Positions 19,189-27,694 of a stretch of DNA of 64,000 nucleotides are shown in pieces. Source of the DNA: Cupriavidus pauculus (GTDB taxonomy: Bacteria > Pseudomonadota > Gammaproteobacteria > Burkholderiales > Burkholderiaceae); the NCBI RefSeq assembly GCF_008801835.1, contig NZ_VZOW01000006.1:169121-233120 (forward strand). The letters run 5' to 3'. The position numbers were made by a program, and so were the translations under genes. The first letter of the stretch is position 1. The number at the start of each line of letters is the position of its first letter. The notes below the pieces were generated by a model. It saw only the letters and a list, made by a program, of their open reading frames with translations. It was not told the DNA's origin and ran no database searches.

Positions 19189-19404
19189 TCAGGGCGCGGC
19201 GGTGACGGGTTCGGCGGCGGCGTCGCGCGCCAGTTGCATCGCTTCGCGCAGCGTATCGAAGTCGCCAATGTGATTGGCCAGCAGCAGGATCAGCCGCGCG
19301 TTGACGGCCTGACTCTGCGCATCGTCGAGATCGCGATGCATGTCGATCAGTGCTTCGTAGAAGTCGTCGGGACGGGACAGATTGGGGGCGGTATTCAGCG
19401 GCAT
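19189..19404 (-). CDS. DUF2783 small protein
   Basis: A 71-residue protein of unknown function, starting PLNTAPNLSRPDDFYEALI after Met. The ATG at 19404 has AGGAG eight bases upstream, which rules out the longer frame reaching 19572. It lies 17 bp after the stop codon of the FAD monooxygenase. DUF2783 proteins are known to sit beside such monooxygenases, so a small partner or accessory role is likely but unproven. Helical throughout, no membrane segment. Confidence 0.8.
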   Translation of the reverse strand: MPLNTAPNLSRPDDFYEALIDMHRDLDDAQSQAVNARLILLLANHIGDFDTLREAMQLARDAAAEPVTAAP

Positions 19405-19421
19405 GGCCGGTCTCCTTGCAA

Positions 19422-21170
19422 TCAGGCCAACGCCGGTGCTGGCGCCTGGGCGGACCGCCGCACCGCCGAGGCCGCGTTGCCGGTGGCGCGGGCCAGCGCC
19501 TCGGCCACGCGCCGCGCGTCGACGCCGCGCCAGCGCGCGCACACGTGCTGATCGGGTCGGATCAGATAACACGTGCCAGCGCGCGCGTCATAACGCCGCG
19601 CAGCCAGACCTTCGACATCGCGCAGCACCACGGCGCCGGGCCACGCCTGCGCCGATGCCTGAATCGCCACGTCGGTGACGAACACCACGCGCAGCGGAAT
19701 ATCGCCGTGCTGCAGCTGGCGCAAGGCTTCTGTGGCCGACGCATCGAGCCCGGCCGGCGCGCCGAAGATCAGCGCGACAAACCCATCGCCGAGATGCGGC
19801 AGCAGCCACGGCTTGCCTTCCTCGCCGGCAACCGGCGCGTCGACGCATGCGGCGCCTGGCGCCATCGCGCCCGAGAATCCGTCCGCATCGGCGGTATTGA
19901 GCGGCGAATCATGCAGCACCGCGGGCACTGACAAGCGCCCGCTGTTGACCAGTTGCCGCGCAAAGGCATGGTCGCGCGCCAGCGTCAGCACCGCGTCGCG
20001 GAACACGCGGCTGACCGCACTTTTCGGCGTGATGAAATCGGTGGAGCGCGTCGAGTTGCGGATGTTCTCGTCGGCGGCAAACTCGCGTTCGCTGGCGTAG
20101 CTGTCGAGCAGGCTGTCAGGCGCCTTGCCTTGCAGCACGTAGGCCAGTTTCCATGCGAGATTTTCGGCGTCCTGTATGCCGCTATTGGCGCCGCGCGCCC
20201 CGAACGGCGACACGCAGTGCGCCGCATCGCCCGCGAACAGCACGCGGCCATGCCGGAAGGTGTCCATGCGCACGCATGAAAACGTGTAGACGCTGACCCA
20301 TTCCAGTTCGAACTTCACGTCCGCCCCCAACAGCGCCTGCACGCGCGCCTTCACGCGTTCCGGCGCTTTCTCGAGCGCCGGGTCGGCGTCCCAACCGAGC
20401 TGGAAATCGATGCGCCAGACGTTGTCGGGCTGGCGATGCAGCAGCACTGATTGATTCGGATGAAACGGCGGATCGAACCAGAACCAGCGCTCGGCCGGGA
20501 ATGGCGCGTCCATCTTCACATCGGCAATCAGGAAGCGATCGCGAAACGTGTGGCCGTGGCTTTCCTGCCCGAGCAGCTTGCGCAGCGCACTGCGCGACCC
20601 GTCCGCCGCAACCACGTAGCGGCCGCGCAGCACGTAGCCGCCATCGGGCGTCTCGATCGTCAGCGCGACATGATCGGCATGTTGCTGCACGGCCACGGCG
20701 CGGCTTTTCCAGCGGATCTCGATATTGGGCATGCCGCGCGCCACATCGAGCAGATAGCCCTCGACGTAGTACTGCTGCAGATTGATAAAGGCGGGACGCT
20801 GATGACCCGATTCGGGCAGCAGGTCGAATGCGTAGACCTGGCGGTCGCGCATGAAAACCTTGCCCAGATGCCAGCGCACACCCTTGTCGACCATGCGGTC
20901 GCCGCAGCCAAGCCGATCGAAAATATCGAGCGTGCGCTTGGCAAAGCAGATCGCACGCGAGCCGGTGGACAGCGCGCAGTCGTCATCGACGAGCACCACC
21001 GGCACATCGTGCCGGGCCAGGTCGATGGCCGTAGCGAGCCCCACCGGCCCCGCGCCAACCACCACGACCGGATGCGGGTCGGCGGCGACGTGGTCCGCGC
21101 GTTGTTCCGCACAGGGCGCGTAATCGTAGGTCTGCCGCTGATAGTCGATATCGGCTTCGGTGCTGCTCAT
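19422..21170 (-). CDS. FAD-dependent aromatic monooxygenase (MhpA-like)
   Basis: Group A flavoprotein hydroxylase of 582 residues that would use NAD(P)H and O2 to hydroxylate an aromatic substrate. The Rossmann motif VVVGAGPVGLATAIDLA starts at residue 36, the second FAD motif LFAGDAAHCVSPFGARG lies near residue 315, and a C-terminal thioredoxin-like domain fits the PheA/MhpA subgroup. ATG 21170 (GGAG just upstream) removes a spurious 62-codon extension. It stands between a metallo-hydrolase and a DUF2783 gene; no ring-cleavage dioxygenase is nearby, so the substrate is unknown. Confidence 0.88.
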   Translation of the reverse strand: MSSTEADIDYQRQTYDYAPCAEQRADHVAADPHPVVVVGAGPVGLATAIDLARHDVPVVLVDDDCALSTGSRAICFAKRTLDIFDRLGCGDRMVDKGVRWHLGKVFMRDRQVYAFDLLPESGHQRPAFINLQQYYVEGYLLDVARGMPNIEIRWKSRAVAVQQHADHVALTIETPDGGYVLRGRYVVAADGSRSALRKLLGQESHGHTFRDRFLIADVKMDAPFPAERWFWFDPPFHPNQSVLLHRQPDNVWRIDFQLGWDADPALEKAPERVKARVQALLGADVKFELEWVSVYTFSCVRMDTFRHGRVLFAGDAAHCVSPFGARGANSGIQDAENLAWKLAYVLQGKAPDSLLDSYASEREFAADENIRNSTRSTDFITPKSAVSRVFRDAVLTLARDHAFARQLVNSGRLSVPAVLHDSPLNTADADGFSGAMAPGAACVDAPVAGEEGKPWLLPHLGDGFVALIFGAPAGLDASATEALRQLQHGDIPLRVVFVTDVAIQASAQAWPGAVVLRDVEGLAARRYDARAGTCYLIRPDQHVCARWRGVDARRVAEALARATGNAASAVRRSAQAPAPALA

Positions 21171-21258
21171 GGTGTCTCCGGTCCACGTTCGTTCTGGTGC
21201 GCGTGGTGCGCTGGCGCCCGTTCCGTACGTTGCGGAACGGGATCGACAAACGGTCGCG

Positions 21259-22218
21259 CTATTGCTGCAGCGCTGTCCACATTTCCTGGTCGCGCTGGGC
21301 CGTCCAGATCCGCGGATGGGTAACGCCCGACGCCTCGTCATACGCGCGCGACACATCGAACGGCAGGCAATGTTCGTAGATGAACACCTGACCGAATTTC
21401 GGATCCATCGCCTTGCGCGTATGCGCCATGGCGGCCTTCAGATCCATCTTTGCAGCCACCGCCTCGCGCCCGGCCTGCAGCAGCGTGGTGACGAAATCCT
21501 TGGTGTAGGCGAGTCCCTTGGCCACGTCGGCGCGCGTGGTCAGCGCGGGGCCGCGGCCGGGCACCAGCTTTTCGGGCTGCAGCGCGGCCAGCGCGTCGAG
21601 CGTGGCTGGCCATTGTTCGAGCTGCGCGTCGCCGCAATAGCACGCGGCGTCGTATTCGACGAGATCGCCGGAAAACAGCACCTTCTGCTGCGGCAACCAG
21701 ACCACTGTATCGCCCTTGGTATGGCCTGCGCCCAGATGGGCGATACGCACTTCCAGCTTGCCCATGAACAGCGTGATCTCGCGATCGAATACCAGCGTAG
21801 GCCACGTCAGGCCGGGCACCGTTTCCACGCCGGCGAACAGGCGCGGAAAGCGTTCGATTTCCGATTTCATGTCGGCTTCGCCGCGCTCCAGGATCATCTC
21901 GTAGGTGCCGCGGCTGGCGATGATCTGCTGCGCGCCCTCGGCGAAGTACGCCGACGCGCCCAACACGCGCACCGCGTGGTAGTGCGACAGCACCACGTAC
22001 TTGATCGGCTTGTCCGTGACGGTGCGGATGCGCGCGATCAGGTCGCGGGCCATCGCCGGCGTCGCGGTGGTGTCGATGATCATCACGCCGTCGTCGCCGA
22101 CGATCACGCCGGAATTGGGATCGCCCTCGGCCGTGTAGGCATAGGCGTTTTCGGATAGTTGGGTGAAAGTGATCTGCTTGGCTTCCAGGTCGGCCTGGGA
22201 CGCAAACGCTTTTGCCAT
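21259..22218 (-). CDS. Metallo-beta-lactamase-fold protein with altered metal motif
   Basis: MBL-fold protein of 319 residues, first gene of a putative operon with the FAD monooxygenase. The fold is recognisable from VIVGDDGVMIIDT, VVLSHYHAVRVLGAS, GHTKGDTVVWLP (His166) and LFSGDLVEYD (Asp185). The usual HxHxDH metal motif reads HYHAVR (His79, His81, then Val83 and Arg84), so the Asp and third His that bind the second metal are replaced. One metal site may survive. Catalysis as a standard hydrolase is therefore uncertain. No signal peptide. Confidence 0.8.
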   Translation of the reverse strand: MAKAFASQADLEAKQITFTQLSENAYAYTAEGDPNSGVIVGDDGVMIIDTTATPAMARDLIARIRTVTDKPIKYVVLSHYHAVRVLGASAYFAEGAQQIIASRGTYEMILERGEADMKSEIERFPRLFAGVETVPGLTWPTLVFDREITLFMGKLEVRIAHLGAGHTKGDTVVWLPQQKVLFSGDLVEYDAACYCGDAQLEQWPATLDALAALQPEKLVPGRGPALTTRADVAKGLAYTKDFVTTLLQAGREAVAAKMDLKAAMAHTRKAMDPKFGQVFIYEHCLPFDVSRAYDEASGVTHPRIWTAQRDQEMWTALQQ

Positions 22219-22296
22219 GTCTGTCTCGTAATTGTCGTGGTTGGGGATCGGCGTAGAGGAATCTTAGGAAGAGTGCTATTTTTAGTCAATGACAAA

Positions 22297-22321
22297 CGAT
22301 ATTGCCATTGGATAAATATCG
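22297..22321. promoter_or_regulatory. Inverted repeat in MBL/IclR divergent promoter region
   Basis: Perfect arms CGATATT (22297-22303) and AATATCG (22315-22321) around an 11-bp spacer, in the only AT-rich part of the 257-bp gap between the divergent MBL and IclR genes. It is a plausible operator for one of the two IclR regulators. Position and symmetry are the only evidence. Confidence 0.35.
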
Positions 22322-22475
22322 GAGGCGAGACCCCTCGTTTCGTCAAGGCCCCGGGGAAAACCCTCAAGCGGTTCGCATCGATATGCGCCGGACGCGACTC
22401 GCCCCCCGGAGGGTTCGATTACCATCTGGACTTTTCCGACTCGCCCGGCACTCTTTCCGAGGCACGACGCACGCT

Positions 22476-23255
22476 ATGGCACGACCCCCAGGCGAACCCG
22501 CCGGCAAAACCCAACGCGGCATCCAGAGCGTGGAAGTGAGCGGCCGGCTGCTGCAGGCGTTGGCCGATGCACGCCGCCCACTGGCGCTGGCCGAACTGGC
22601 CAGTGCGGCGCAACTGGCGCCCGCACAGGCGCACACCTATCTGGTCAGCCTGACCCGCCTGGGGCTCATCAAGCGCGATCACATCGATGGCGGCTACGAG
22701 CCCGGTCCGCTGGCATTGCGGCTGGGCATGCTGCATCTGGAACATGACCCGGCGTGGCGCGCTGCGGTGCCACGCGTGCAGGCGCTGGCCGCGCAAACGG
22801 GCTGCAATGTCGCCATAAGCCTGCCCACGCCACAGGGGCCGACCATCGTCCATTACGCCGCAGCCGGCAGTCCGCTCCATGTGAATCTGCACGTGGGCAC
22901 CGTGATGGCGCTGGCCGCCACCGCAACGGGACGCACCTATTGCGCGTTCCAGCCCGAATCGCAATGGCTGGCGTTGTGGCAGCAGCAATGGACCGCGGCG
23001 TCGCCGCAGCCGCTATCCGCGTTTCGCAGAAGCGTAGAGATCATCGCCGCACGCGGGATCGAGCGGAGCATCGATTCGCCGAGCCCCGCCGTCAGCAGCC
23101 TGGCAGCGCCGCTGATGGACACCTCGGGCAGCTTGCGACTGGTCTTGACGGTGATCGGGTCGACCGGGGTGATCGATGTCGACTGGGAAGGCCCGGTGGC
23201 GCGCGCGCTGCTGGCGGTGCGCGACGAGATCGCGCATGCGATGGATCAAACATGA
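22476..23255 (+). CDS. IclR-family regulator, first of a tandem pair
   Basis: Regulator of 259 residues. An N-terminal winged helix-turn-helix (about residues 15-75, beginning RGIQSVEVSGRLLQALADA) precedes an IclR ligand domain (about 85-255, TGCNVAISLPTPQGPTIVHY). IclR proteins often control aromatic catabolism, matching the divergent FAD monooxygenase cluster. ATG 22476 is chosen because residues from there match the family; the frame continues upstream to 22302 in promoter DNA. The stop codon overlaps the start of a second IclR gene (ATGA). Confidence 0.86.
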   Translation: MARPPGEPAGKTQRGIQSVEVSGRLLQALADARRPLALAELASAAQLAPAQAHTYLVSLTRLGLIKRDHIDGGYEPGPLALRLGMLHLEHDPAWRAAVPRVQALAAQTGCNVAISLPTPQGPTIVHYAAAGSPLHVNLHVGTVMALAATATGRTYCAFQPESQWLALWQQQWTAASPQPLSAFRRSVEIIAARGIERSIDSPSPAVSSLAAPLMDTSGSLRLVLTVIGSTGVIDVDWEGPVARALLAVRDEIAHAMDQT

Positions 23256-24046
23256 GCGAGTTCGTCGACAACAAATCCCGGCGCGGCATTCAGTCGCTCG
23301 ACAACACCGGACAACTGCTGGCCGCGCTGGCCGATGCGGCGCGACCGCTCTCGCTTGGCGAACTGGCGCGCGCCGCAGGCATGGTGCCGGCCAAGGCGTT
23401 TCCCCATCTGGTCAGCCTGCAGAAGATCGGCCTGTTGTCGCGCAATGCCGATGGCGATTTCGAAGCGGGCACGCTGGGCCTCGACCTTGGCCTGATCGCC
23501 CTGCAACGGCTATCGCCCGCACGCGAGGCCGAGCCCGAGATCGTCGCCCTGGCGCACGCCACGGGCCTGTCCGCGGCCATTGCCGTTCTGGGCCCGCTGG
23601 GGCCCACCGTGATCCGGCTCGAAGAAGCACTGCGGCCGCAGCATGTCAGCCTGCGCGTCGGTACGGTCTTGTCGATGGTCAACACGGCGATGGGCCGCAC
23701 CTTTGCCGCGCACCTCGGCGAAGATGCGCTGAAGCAGGCGCTGGCACAGGACGCCATCCGCATGGCCGGCGTGCGCGCCGATGCGACCGCCCGAGCAGAA
23801 CTGGCGGCGCGCATGGTGCGGATTCGCGCCCGTGGCGTCGACAACGCCGAGAGCCGACCGGTCCCCGGCATCGACACGCTGGCCGCGCCGGTGTTCGATC
23901 ACACCGGTGCCGTGGCGCTTGTAATCGCCGTGATGGGCAGCAGTGGCAGTTTCGACAGCACGCTCGATGGCGACGTGGCGCGCCTGCTCAGGCAGTCGGC
24001 GCAACGGCTGTCATGGCGTTTCGGCGCGGCGGCCCCCACCTCCTGA
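23252..24046 (+). CDS. IclR-family regulator, second of a tandem pair
   Basis: Paralogue of the preceding gene, 264 residues. RRGIQSLDNTGQLLAALADA aligns closely with the N terminus of the first IclR, and PLSLGELARAAGMVPAKAFPH forms the recognition helix region. The ligand domain contains ATGLSAAIAVLGPLGPTVI. The start overlaps the stop of the first gene, so the pair is co-translated and may act as a heteromer or read two different ligands. It ends 55 bp before arsR on the same strand. Confidence 0.86.
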   Translation: MSEFVDNKSRRGIQSLDNTGQLLAALADAARPLSLGELARAAGMVPAKAFPHLVSLQKIGLLSRNADGDFEAGTLGLDLGLIALQRLSPAREAEPEIVALAHATGLSAAIAVLGPLGPTVIRLEEALRPQHVSLRVGTVLSMVNTAMGRTFAAHLGEDALKQALAQDAIRMAGVRADATARAELAARMVRIRARGVDNAESRPVPGIDTLAAPVFDHTGAVALVIAVMGSSGSFDSTLDGDVARLLRQSAQRLSWRFGAAAPTS

Positions 24047-24066
24047 ACCGCGTCACAAACCCGCGA

Positions 24067-24109
24067 TTGCAACGTTTCCATTATTCGAATATATTCGAAT
24101 AATGGAAAC
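24067..24109 (+). promoter_or_regulatory. arsR promoter with 36-bp palindromic operator over start codon
   Basis: A -35-like TTGCAA (24067-24072), a 17-bp spacer and a -10-like TATATT (24090-24095) precede arsR. A perfect 36-bp palindrome occupies 24074-24109; its half-site is GTTTCCATTATTCGAATA. It covers the spacer, the -10 box and the arsR ATG at 24102. The expected transcription start falls on or next to that ATG, and no ribosome site is present, so the transcript may be leaderless. Confidence 0.7.
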
Positions 24110-24431
24110 CGATCACGCCCTTGAAGCGCTTGCCGCGCTTGCCCACGCCGTCCGTCTGGCTGTCTTTCGCCTGCTCGTGCAGGCTGGTCCCGATGGGCTG
24201 CCCGCGGGCCGCATCGCCGAACTGATGGAGACGCCGGCCTCGTCGCTGTCGTTCCACCTCAAGGAACTGCACCGCGCCGGGCTGCTTGCCAGCCGCCAGG
24301 AAGGGCGATCGATCATCTACATGGCGCGCTTCGAGACCATGAACGACCTGCTTGGCTATCTCACGGAAAACTGCTGCGGCGGCAATCCGTGCTCGCCGAT
24401 ATCGCGCTGCTCCGTGGGCGCGGAGTCCTGA
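24102..24431 (+). CDS. arsR: ArsR-type arsenite-responsive repressor
   Basis: Small winged-helix repressor of the ars operon, 109 residues. The helix-turn-helix runs about residues 35-70 (ETPASSLSFHLKELHRAGLL). There is no CxCxxC motif in the DNA-binding helix; the thiols cluster at the C terminus, with Cys91, Cys92, Cys97 and Cys103 in NCCGGNPCS and after. This matches the class where arsenite is bound by C-terminal cysteines, as in Acidithiobacillus ferrooxidans ArsR (established knowledge). The start codon lies inside the palindromic operator. The stop codon overlaps the next small ORF (TGATG). Confidence 0.92.
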   Translation: METDHALEALAALAHAVRLAVFRLLVQAGPDGLPAGRIAELMETPASSLSFHLKELHRAGLLASRQEGRSIIYMARFETMNDLLGYLTENCCGGNPCSPISRCSVGAES

Positions 24432-24556
24432 TGATCGCCCCCATGCCCATGTCCAACCAGACTTGCAGCCAGTTCGTGAACCTGCCGCTGCATGGACGCG
24501 ATCGCAACGCCGTCCTGAAGGAGATGCGCGATAACGGCGTGGAGCCGGCGCGATGA
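24431..24556 (+). CDS. 41-residue ORF inside the ars operon
   Basis: A small frame that begins at ATG 24431, one base into the arsR stop (TGATG), and ends with a TGA at 24554-24556 that overlaps the acr3 start (ATGA). The product begins MIAPMPMSNQTCSQF, ends EMRDNGVEPAR, has a single Cys (residue 12), and is soluble in character. The double coupling suggests it is translated. I recognise no family. It could be a real small protein, a remnant of a degraded ars gene, or merely a translational bridge between arsR and acr3. Confidence 0.5.
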   Translation: MIAPMPMSNQTCSQFVNLPLHGRDRNAVLKEMRDNGVEPAR

Positions 24557-25626
24557 GCACGGCCGAGCGAGCCGCCGGGATGGCGCAACCGAGCGCCATC
24601 GGATTCTTCGAGCGCTATCTGACGGTCTGGGTTGCGCTGTGCATCGTCGCCGGGATTCTGTTCGGCCAATGGCTGCCCGGCGTTTTTCACGCAATCGGCG
24701 CAATGGAAGTGGCTCAGGTGAACCTGCCGGTTGGGGTGCTGATCTGGATCATGATCATTCCGATGCTGATCAAGATCGATTTCGGCGCGATGGGACAGGT
24801 GGCGGGCCACTGGCGCGGCATCGGCGTGACGCTGTTCGTGAACTGGCTGGTCAAACCGTTTTCGATGGCGCTGCTGGGCTGGATCTTCGTGCGCCATCTG
24901 TTCGCGGGCTGGCTGCCGGCCGACCAGATCGACAGCTACATCGCGGGCCTGATCCTGCTGGCGGCGGCGCCGTGCACGGCAATGGTCTTTGTCTGGTCGC
25001 AGCTCTGCAAGGGCGACCCGTATTTCACGCTCTCGCAGGTCGCGCTCAACGACGCGATCATGGTCGTGGCGTTCGCGCCGGTGGTGGCGCTGCTGCTTGG
25101 CCTGTCGTCGATCACCGTGCCGTGGGACACGCTGATCACCTCGGTCGCGCTCTATATCGTCGTGCCGGTGTTGATCGCGCAGGTCATCCGCAAGGCGCTG
25201 CTGGCGCGCGGCGACGCCACATACCGGCGCGTGGTCGGCGCGCTGGGCCCGTATTCGATCACCGCGCTGCTTGCGACGCTGGTGCTGCTGTTCGGCTTCC
25301 AGGGCAATGCGATCGTGGAGCAGCCGCTGATCATCGTGCTGCTGGCCGTGCCGATCCTGATCCAGGTGCTGCTGAACTCGGGCCTCGCGTATCTGCTCAA
25401 CCGCAAGCTCGGCGTGGCCCACTGCGTAGCCGGTCCATCGGCGCTGATCGGCGCAAGCAATTTTTTCGAGCTGGCCGTGGCTACCGCCATCAGCCTGTTC
25501 GGCTTTCAATCGGGCGCGGCGCTGGCCACCGTCGTCGGCGTGCTGATCGAAGTACCGGTGATGCTGTTTGTCGTCGGTGTCGTCAACCGGTCGCAGCACT
25601 GGTATGAATCGTACGAATCGCGTTGA
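24553..25626 (+). CDS. acr3: ACR3-family arsenite efflux permease
   Basis: Inner-membrane exporter that expels arsenite (and sometimes antimonite) with proton counter-flow. The 357 residues form about ten membrane helices. The conserved cysteine of the family is in AAPCTAMVFVWSQL (Cys141), and the paired helix-end GPSALIGASNFFELAVATA is also typical. The start at 24553 overlaps the small ORF upstream. It is followed 9 bp later by arsC. Automatic annotation often calls this family arsB, but the sequence is ACR3, not ArsB. Confidence 0.93.
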   Translation: MSTAERAAGMAQPSAIGFFERYLTVWVALCIVAGILFGQWLPGVFHAIGAMEVAQVNLPVGVLIWIMIIPMLIKIDFGAMGQVAGHWRGIGVTLFVNWLVKPFSMALLGWIFVRHLFAGWLPADQIDSYIAGLILLAAAPCTAMVFVWSQLCKGDPYFTLSQVALNDAIMVVAFAPVVALLLGLSSITVPWDTLITSVALYIVVPVLIAQVIRKALLARGDATYRRVVGALGPYSITALLATLVLLFGFQGNAIVEQPLIIVLLAVPILIQVLLNSGLAYLLNRKLGVAHCVAGPSALIGASNFFELAVATAISLFGFQSGAALATVVGVLIEVPVMLFVVGVVNRSQHWYESYESR

Positions 25627-25635
25627 GGCATCCTC

Positions 25636-26058
25636 ATGACCGTCACCATCTATCACAACCCCGCGTGCGGCACGTCGCGCAACACGCTAGCCATGATCCG
25701 CAACGCGGGCATCGAACCCATCGTGATCGAATATCTGAGCGCGCCGCCCGACCGGCCGACGCTGCAGGCATTGATCCGCGACGCGGGGCTCACCGTGCGA
25801 GAAGCGATCCGCGAGAAAGGCACGCCCTATGCCGAACTGGGTCTCGGGGACCCGGCACTGGACGATGAGGCGTTGCTGGACGCGATGCTTGCCCACCCGA
25901 TCCTGATCAACCGGCCGTTCGTGGTCACCGAACTGGGCGTGCGCCTGTGCCGGCCTTCGGAGCGCGTGCTGGACATCCTGCCGGCGCCGCAACAGGGCGC
26001 CTATACCAAGGAAGACGGCGAGGCCGTGATCGACGCGCAAGGCCGGAGAATCCGATGA
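25636..26058 (+). CDS. arsC: Glutaredoxin-dependent arsenate reductase
   Basis: Thioredoxin-fold reductase of the E. coli plasmid R773 type, 140 residues, converting arsenate to arsenite with glutathione and glutaredoxin. The catalytic cysteine is Cys11 in [11 protein letters not shown], and the conserved basic residues of the active site occur in [18 protein letters not shown]. It supplies arsenite to the ACR3 pump. The stop codon overlaps the arsH start (ATGA). Confidence 0.95.
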   Translation: MTVTIYHNPACGTSRNTLAMIRNAGIEPIVIEYLSAPPDRPTLQALIRDAGLTVREAIREKGTPYAELGLGDPALDDEALLDAMLAHPILINRPFVVTELGVRLCRPSERVLDILPAPQQGAYTKEDGEAVIDAQGRRIR

Positions 26059-26819
26059 TCGCCGAGCTGCCGAATGTCGTGCCCGCGGTGCTCGACACGC
26101 CCGACCTTCGCAAGCTGGAACCGGCGCGCGTGAGCACTCACCCGCCCCGCATCCTGCTGCTCTACGGATCGCTGCGCGAGACTTCCTACAGCCGGTTGCT
26201 TGTGCTGGAAGCCGAACGGATTCTGCAACACTTCGGCGCGCAGACCCGCGTGTTCGATCCGCACGGCCTGCCGATGACGGACAGCGTGCCGGCCGATCAT
26301 CCGAAGGTGGTGGAGTTGCGCAAGCTGTCGGAATGGTCCGAAGGACAGGTCTGGTGCAGCCCCGAGCGCCACGGCACGCTGACCGCCGTGTTCAAGAACC
26401 AGATCGACTGGCTGCCGCTCGAAATCGGCGGGATCCGGCCGACCCAGGGCCGCACGCTGGCCGTGATGCAAGTGTGCGGCGGGTCGCAATCGTTCAACGC
26501 CGTCAATGCGCTACGCGTGCTGGGACGCTGGATGCGCATGGTGACGATCCCGAACCAGTCGTCGGTTGCCAAGGCCTATCAGGAATTCGACGACAGCGGC
26601 CGCATGAAGCCATCGTCCTACTACGACCGCGTGGTCGACGTCATGGAGGAGCTCTACAAGTTCACGCTGCTGGTGCGCGATCGCAGCGACTACCTGACCG
26701 ACCGCTACAGCGAGCGCAAGGAGGCCGCACCCGCCAACGCCACGGCATTGGCCGCCGCAGCCATGCATCACGAACGCGACGCCCAGACCGGGGACAGCGA
26801 TAGCGGCGAAGTGGAATAA
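26055..26819 (+). CDS. arsH: ArsH NADPH-dependent FMN oxidoreductase
   Basis: Flavoprotein of 254 residues. ArsH oxidises trivalent organoarsenicals to less toxic pentavalent forms and also reduces quinones and iron (family knowledge). The FMN phosphate loop is [14 protein letters not shown] (about residues 34-47), and [20 protein letters not shown] and the [20 protein letters not shown] stretch are family hallmarks. ATG 26055 overlaps the arsC stop; the frame to 25947 is an alternate reading of arsC. Last gene of the ars operon. Confidence 0.94.
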   Translation: MIAELPNVVPAVLDTPDLRKLEPARVSTHPPRILLLYGSLRETSYSRLLVLEAERILQHFGAQTRVFDPHGLPMTDSVPADHPKVVELRKLSEWSEGQVWCSPERHGTLTAVFKNQIDWLPLEIGGIRPTQGRTLAVMQVCGGSQSFNAVNALRVLGRWMRMVTIPNQSSVAKAYQEFDDSGRMKPSSYYDRVVDVMEELYKFTLLVRDRSDYLTDRYSERKEAAPANATALAAAAMHHERDAQTGDSDSGEVE

Positions 26820-26853
26820 CACACGTACCGCCGCTCCCAGGCACCCCATCAAG

Positions 26854-26891
26854 AAACAAAAAACCCCGCACACCAGGCGGGGTTTTTGTTT
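26854..26891. terminator. Bidirectional terminator between arsH and ssb
   Basis: Stem with arms AAACAAAAAACCCCGC (26854-26869) and GCGGGGTTTTTGTTT (26877-26891) around a short loop. A-tract and T-tract on either side make it work for both convergent genes. Confidence 0.9.
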
Positions 26892-26925
26892 GCAGGCTTG
26901 GTTAGGTAACCGGGTCTCAGAACGG

Positions 26926-27459
26926 TTAAAACGGAATGTCGTCGTCCATGTCTTCGAAACCGTTCGACGGCGCCGGTTGCTGGCGGCGCTGACCGCCGCC
27001 CTGGGCGCCCTGCGCGCCGCCGGCCGGGGCACGGCCGCCGCCCTGCGATTCGCGACTGTATCCGCCACCACCGCCCGCGCCACCGCCGTAACCGCCTTCA
27101 TCGCCGCCACCGCCACCGCCGCTCTGCCGGCCACCCAGCATCTGCATCTGGTCCGCCACGATTTCGGTGCTGTACTTTTCCTGGCCCGACTGATCCTGCC
27201 ACTTGCGCGTGCGGATGCGGCCTTCGATGTAGACGGAGGAACCCTTGCGCAGGTACTGGCCGGCAATCTCGGCCAGCTTGCCGAAGAAGGCGATGCGGTG
27301 CCATTCGGTGGCTTCCTTGAACTCGCCGCTCTGCTTGTCCTTGTAGCGGTCGGTCGTCGCCAGTCGGATATTGGTCACAGCGTCGCCGCTGGGCATGTAG
27401 CGGGTTTCCGGGTCGGCGCCCAGGTTACCGACGAGAATGACTTTGTTGACCGATGCCAT
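26926..27459 (-). CDS. ssb: Single-stranded DNA-binding protein
   Basis: Homotetrameric SSB, 177 residues, needed for replication, repair and recombination. The OB-fold occupies residues 1 to about 110 ([41 protein letters not shown]). A Gly/Gln-rich linker follows, and the acidic tip DDDIPF ends the protein, the docking site for partner enzymes. Transcribed towards arsH, sharing the bidirectional terminator. The MFS gene upstream is on the same strand, 235 bp away. Confidence 0.97.
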   Translation of the reverse strand: MASVNKVILVGNLGADPETRYMPSGDAVTNIRLATTDRYKDKQSGEFKEATEWHRIAFFGKLAEIAGQYLRKGSSVYIEGRIRTRKWQDQSGQEKYSTEIVADQMQMLGGRQSGGGGGGDEGGYGGGAGGGGGYSRESQGGGRAPAGGAQGAQGGGQRRQQPAPSNGFEDMDDDIPF

Positions 27460-27694
27460 GTAGAAGTTCTCCAGGGACCGCGCCCTTTCAGCGCGGCGTT
27501 AAACGTAACGCGAACCTGCAGCAATACAGGATTCGCAAAAAATGGGGGAAGCCGAAAGGCCGCAGGCGCCACGGAACGACCACCGTAAACGACATCACGC
27601 GCCGTTCGGAAGATCCGTTGGGCGCGTGTGGAATGCTACCGCCGATATCGGGAAAAAGCGTTTCGGATTTTTGCGGAGATGTGGAAAGTTGTGT

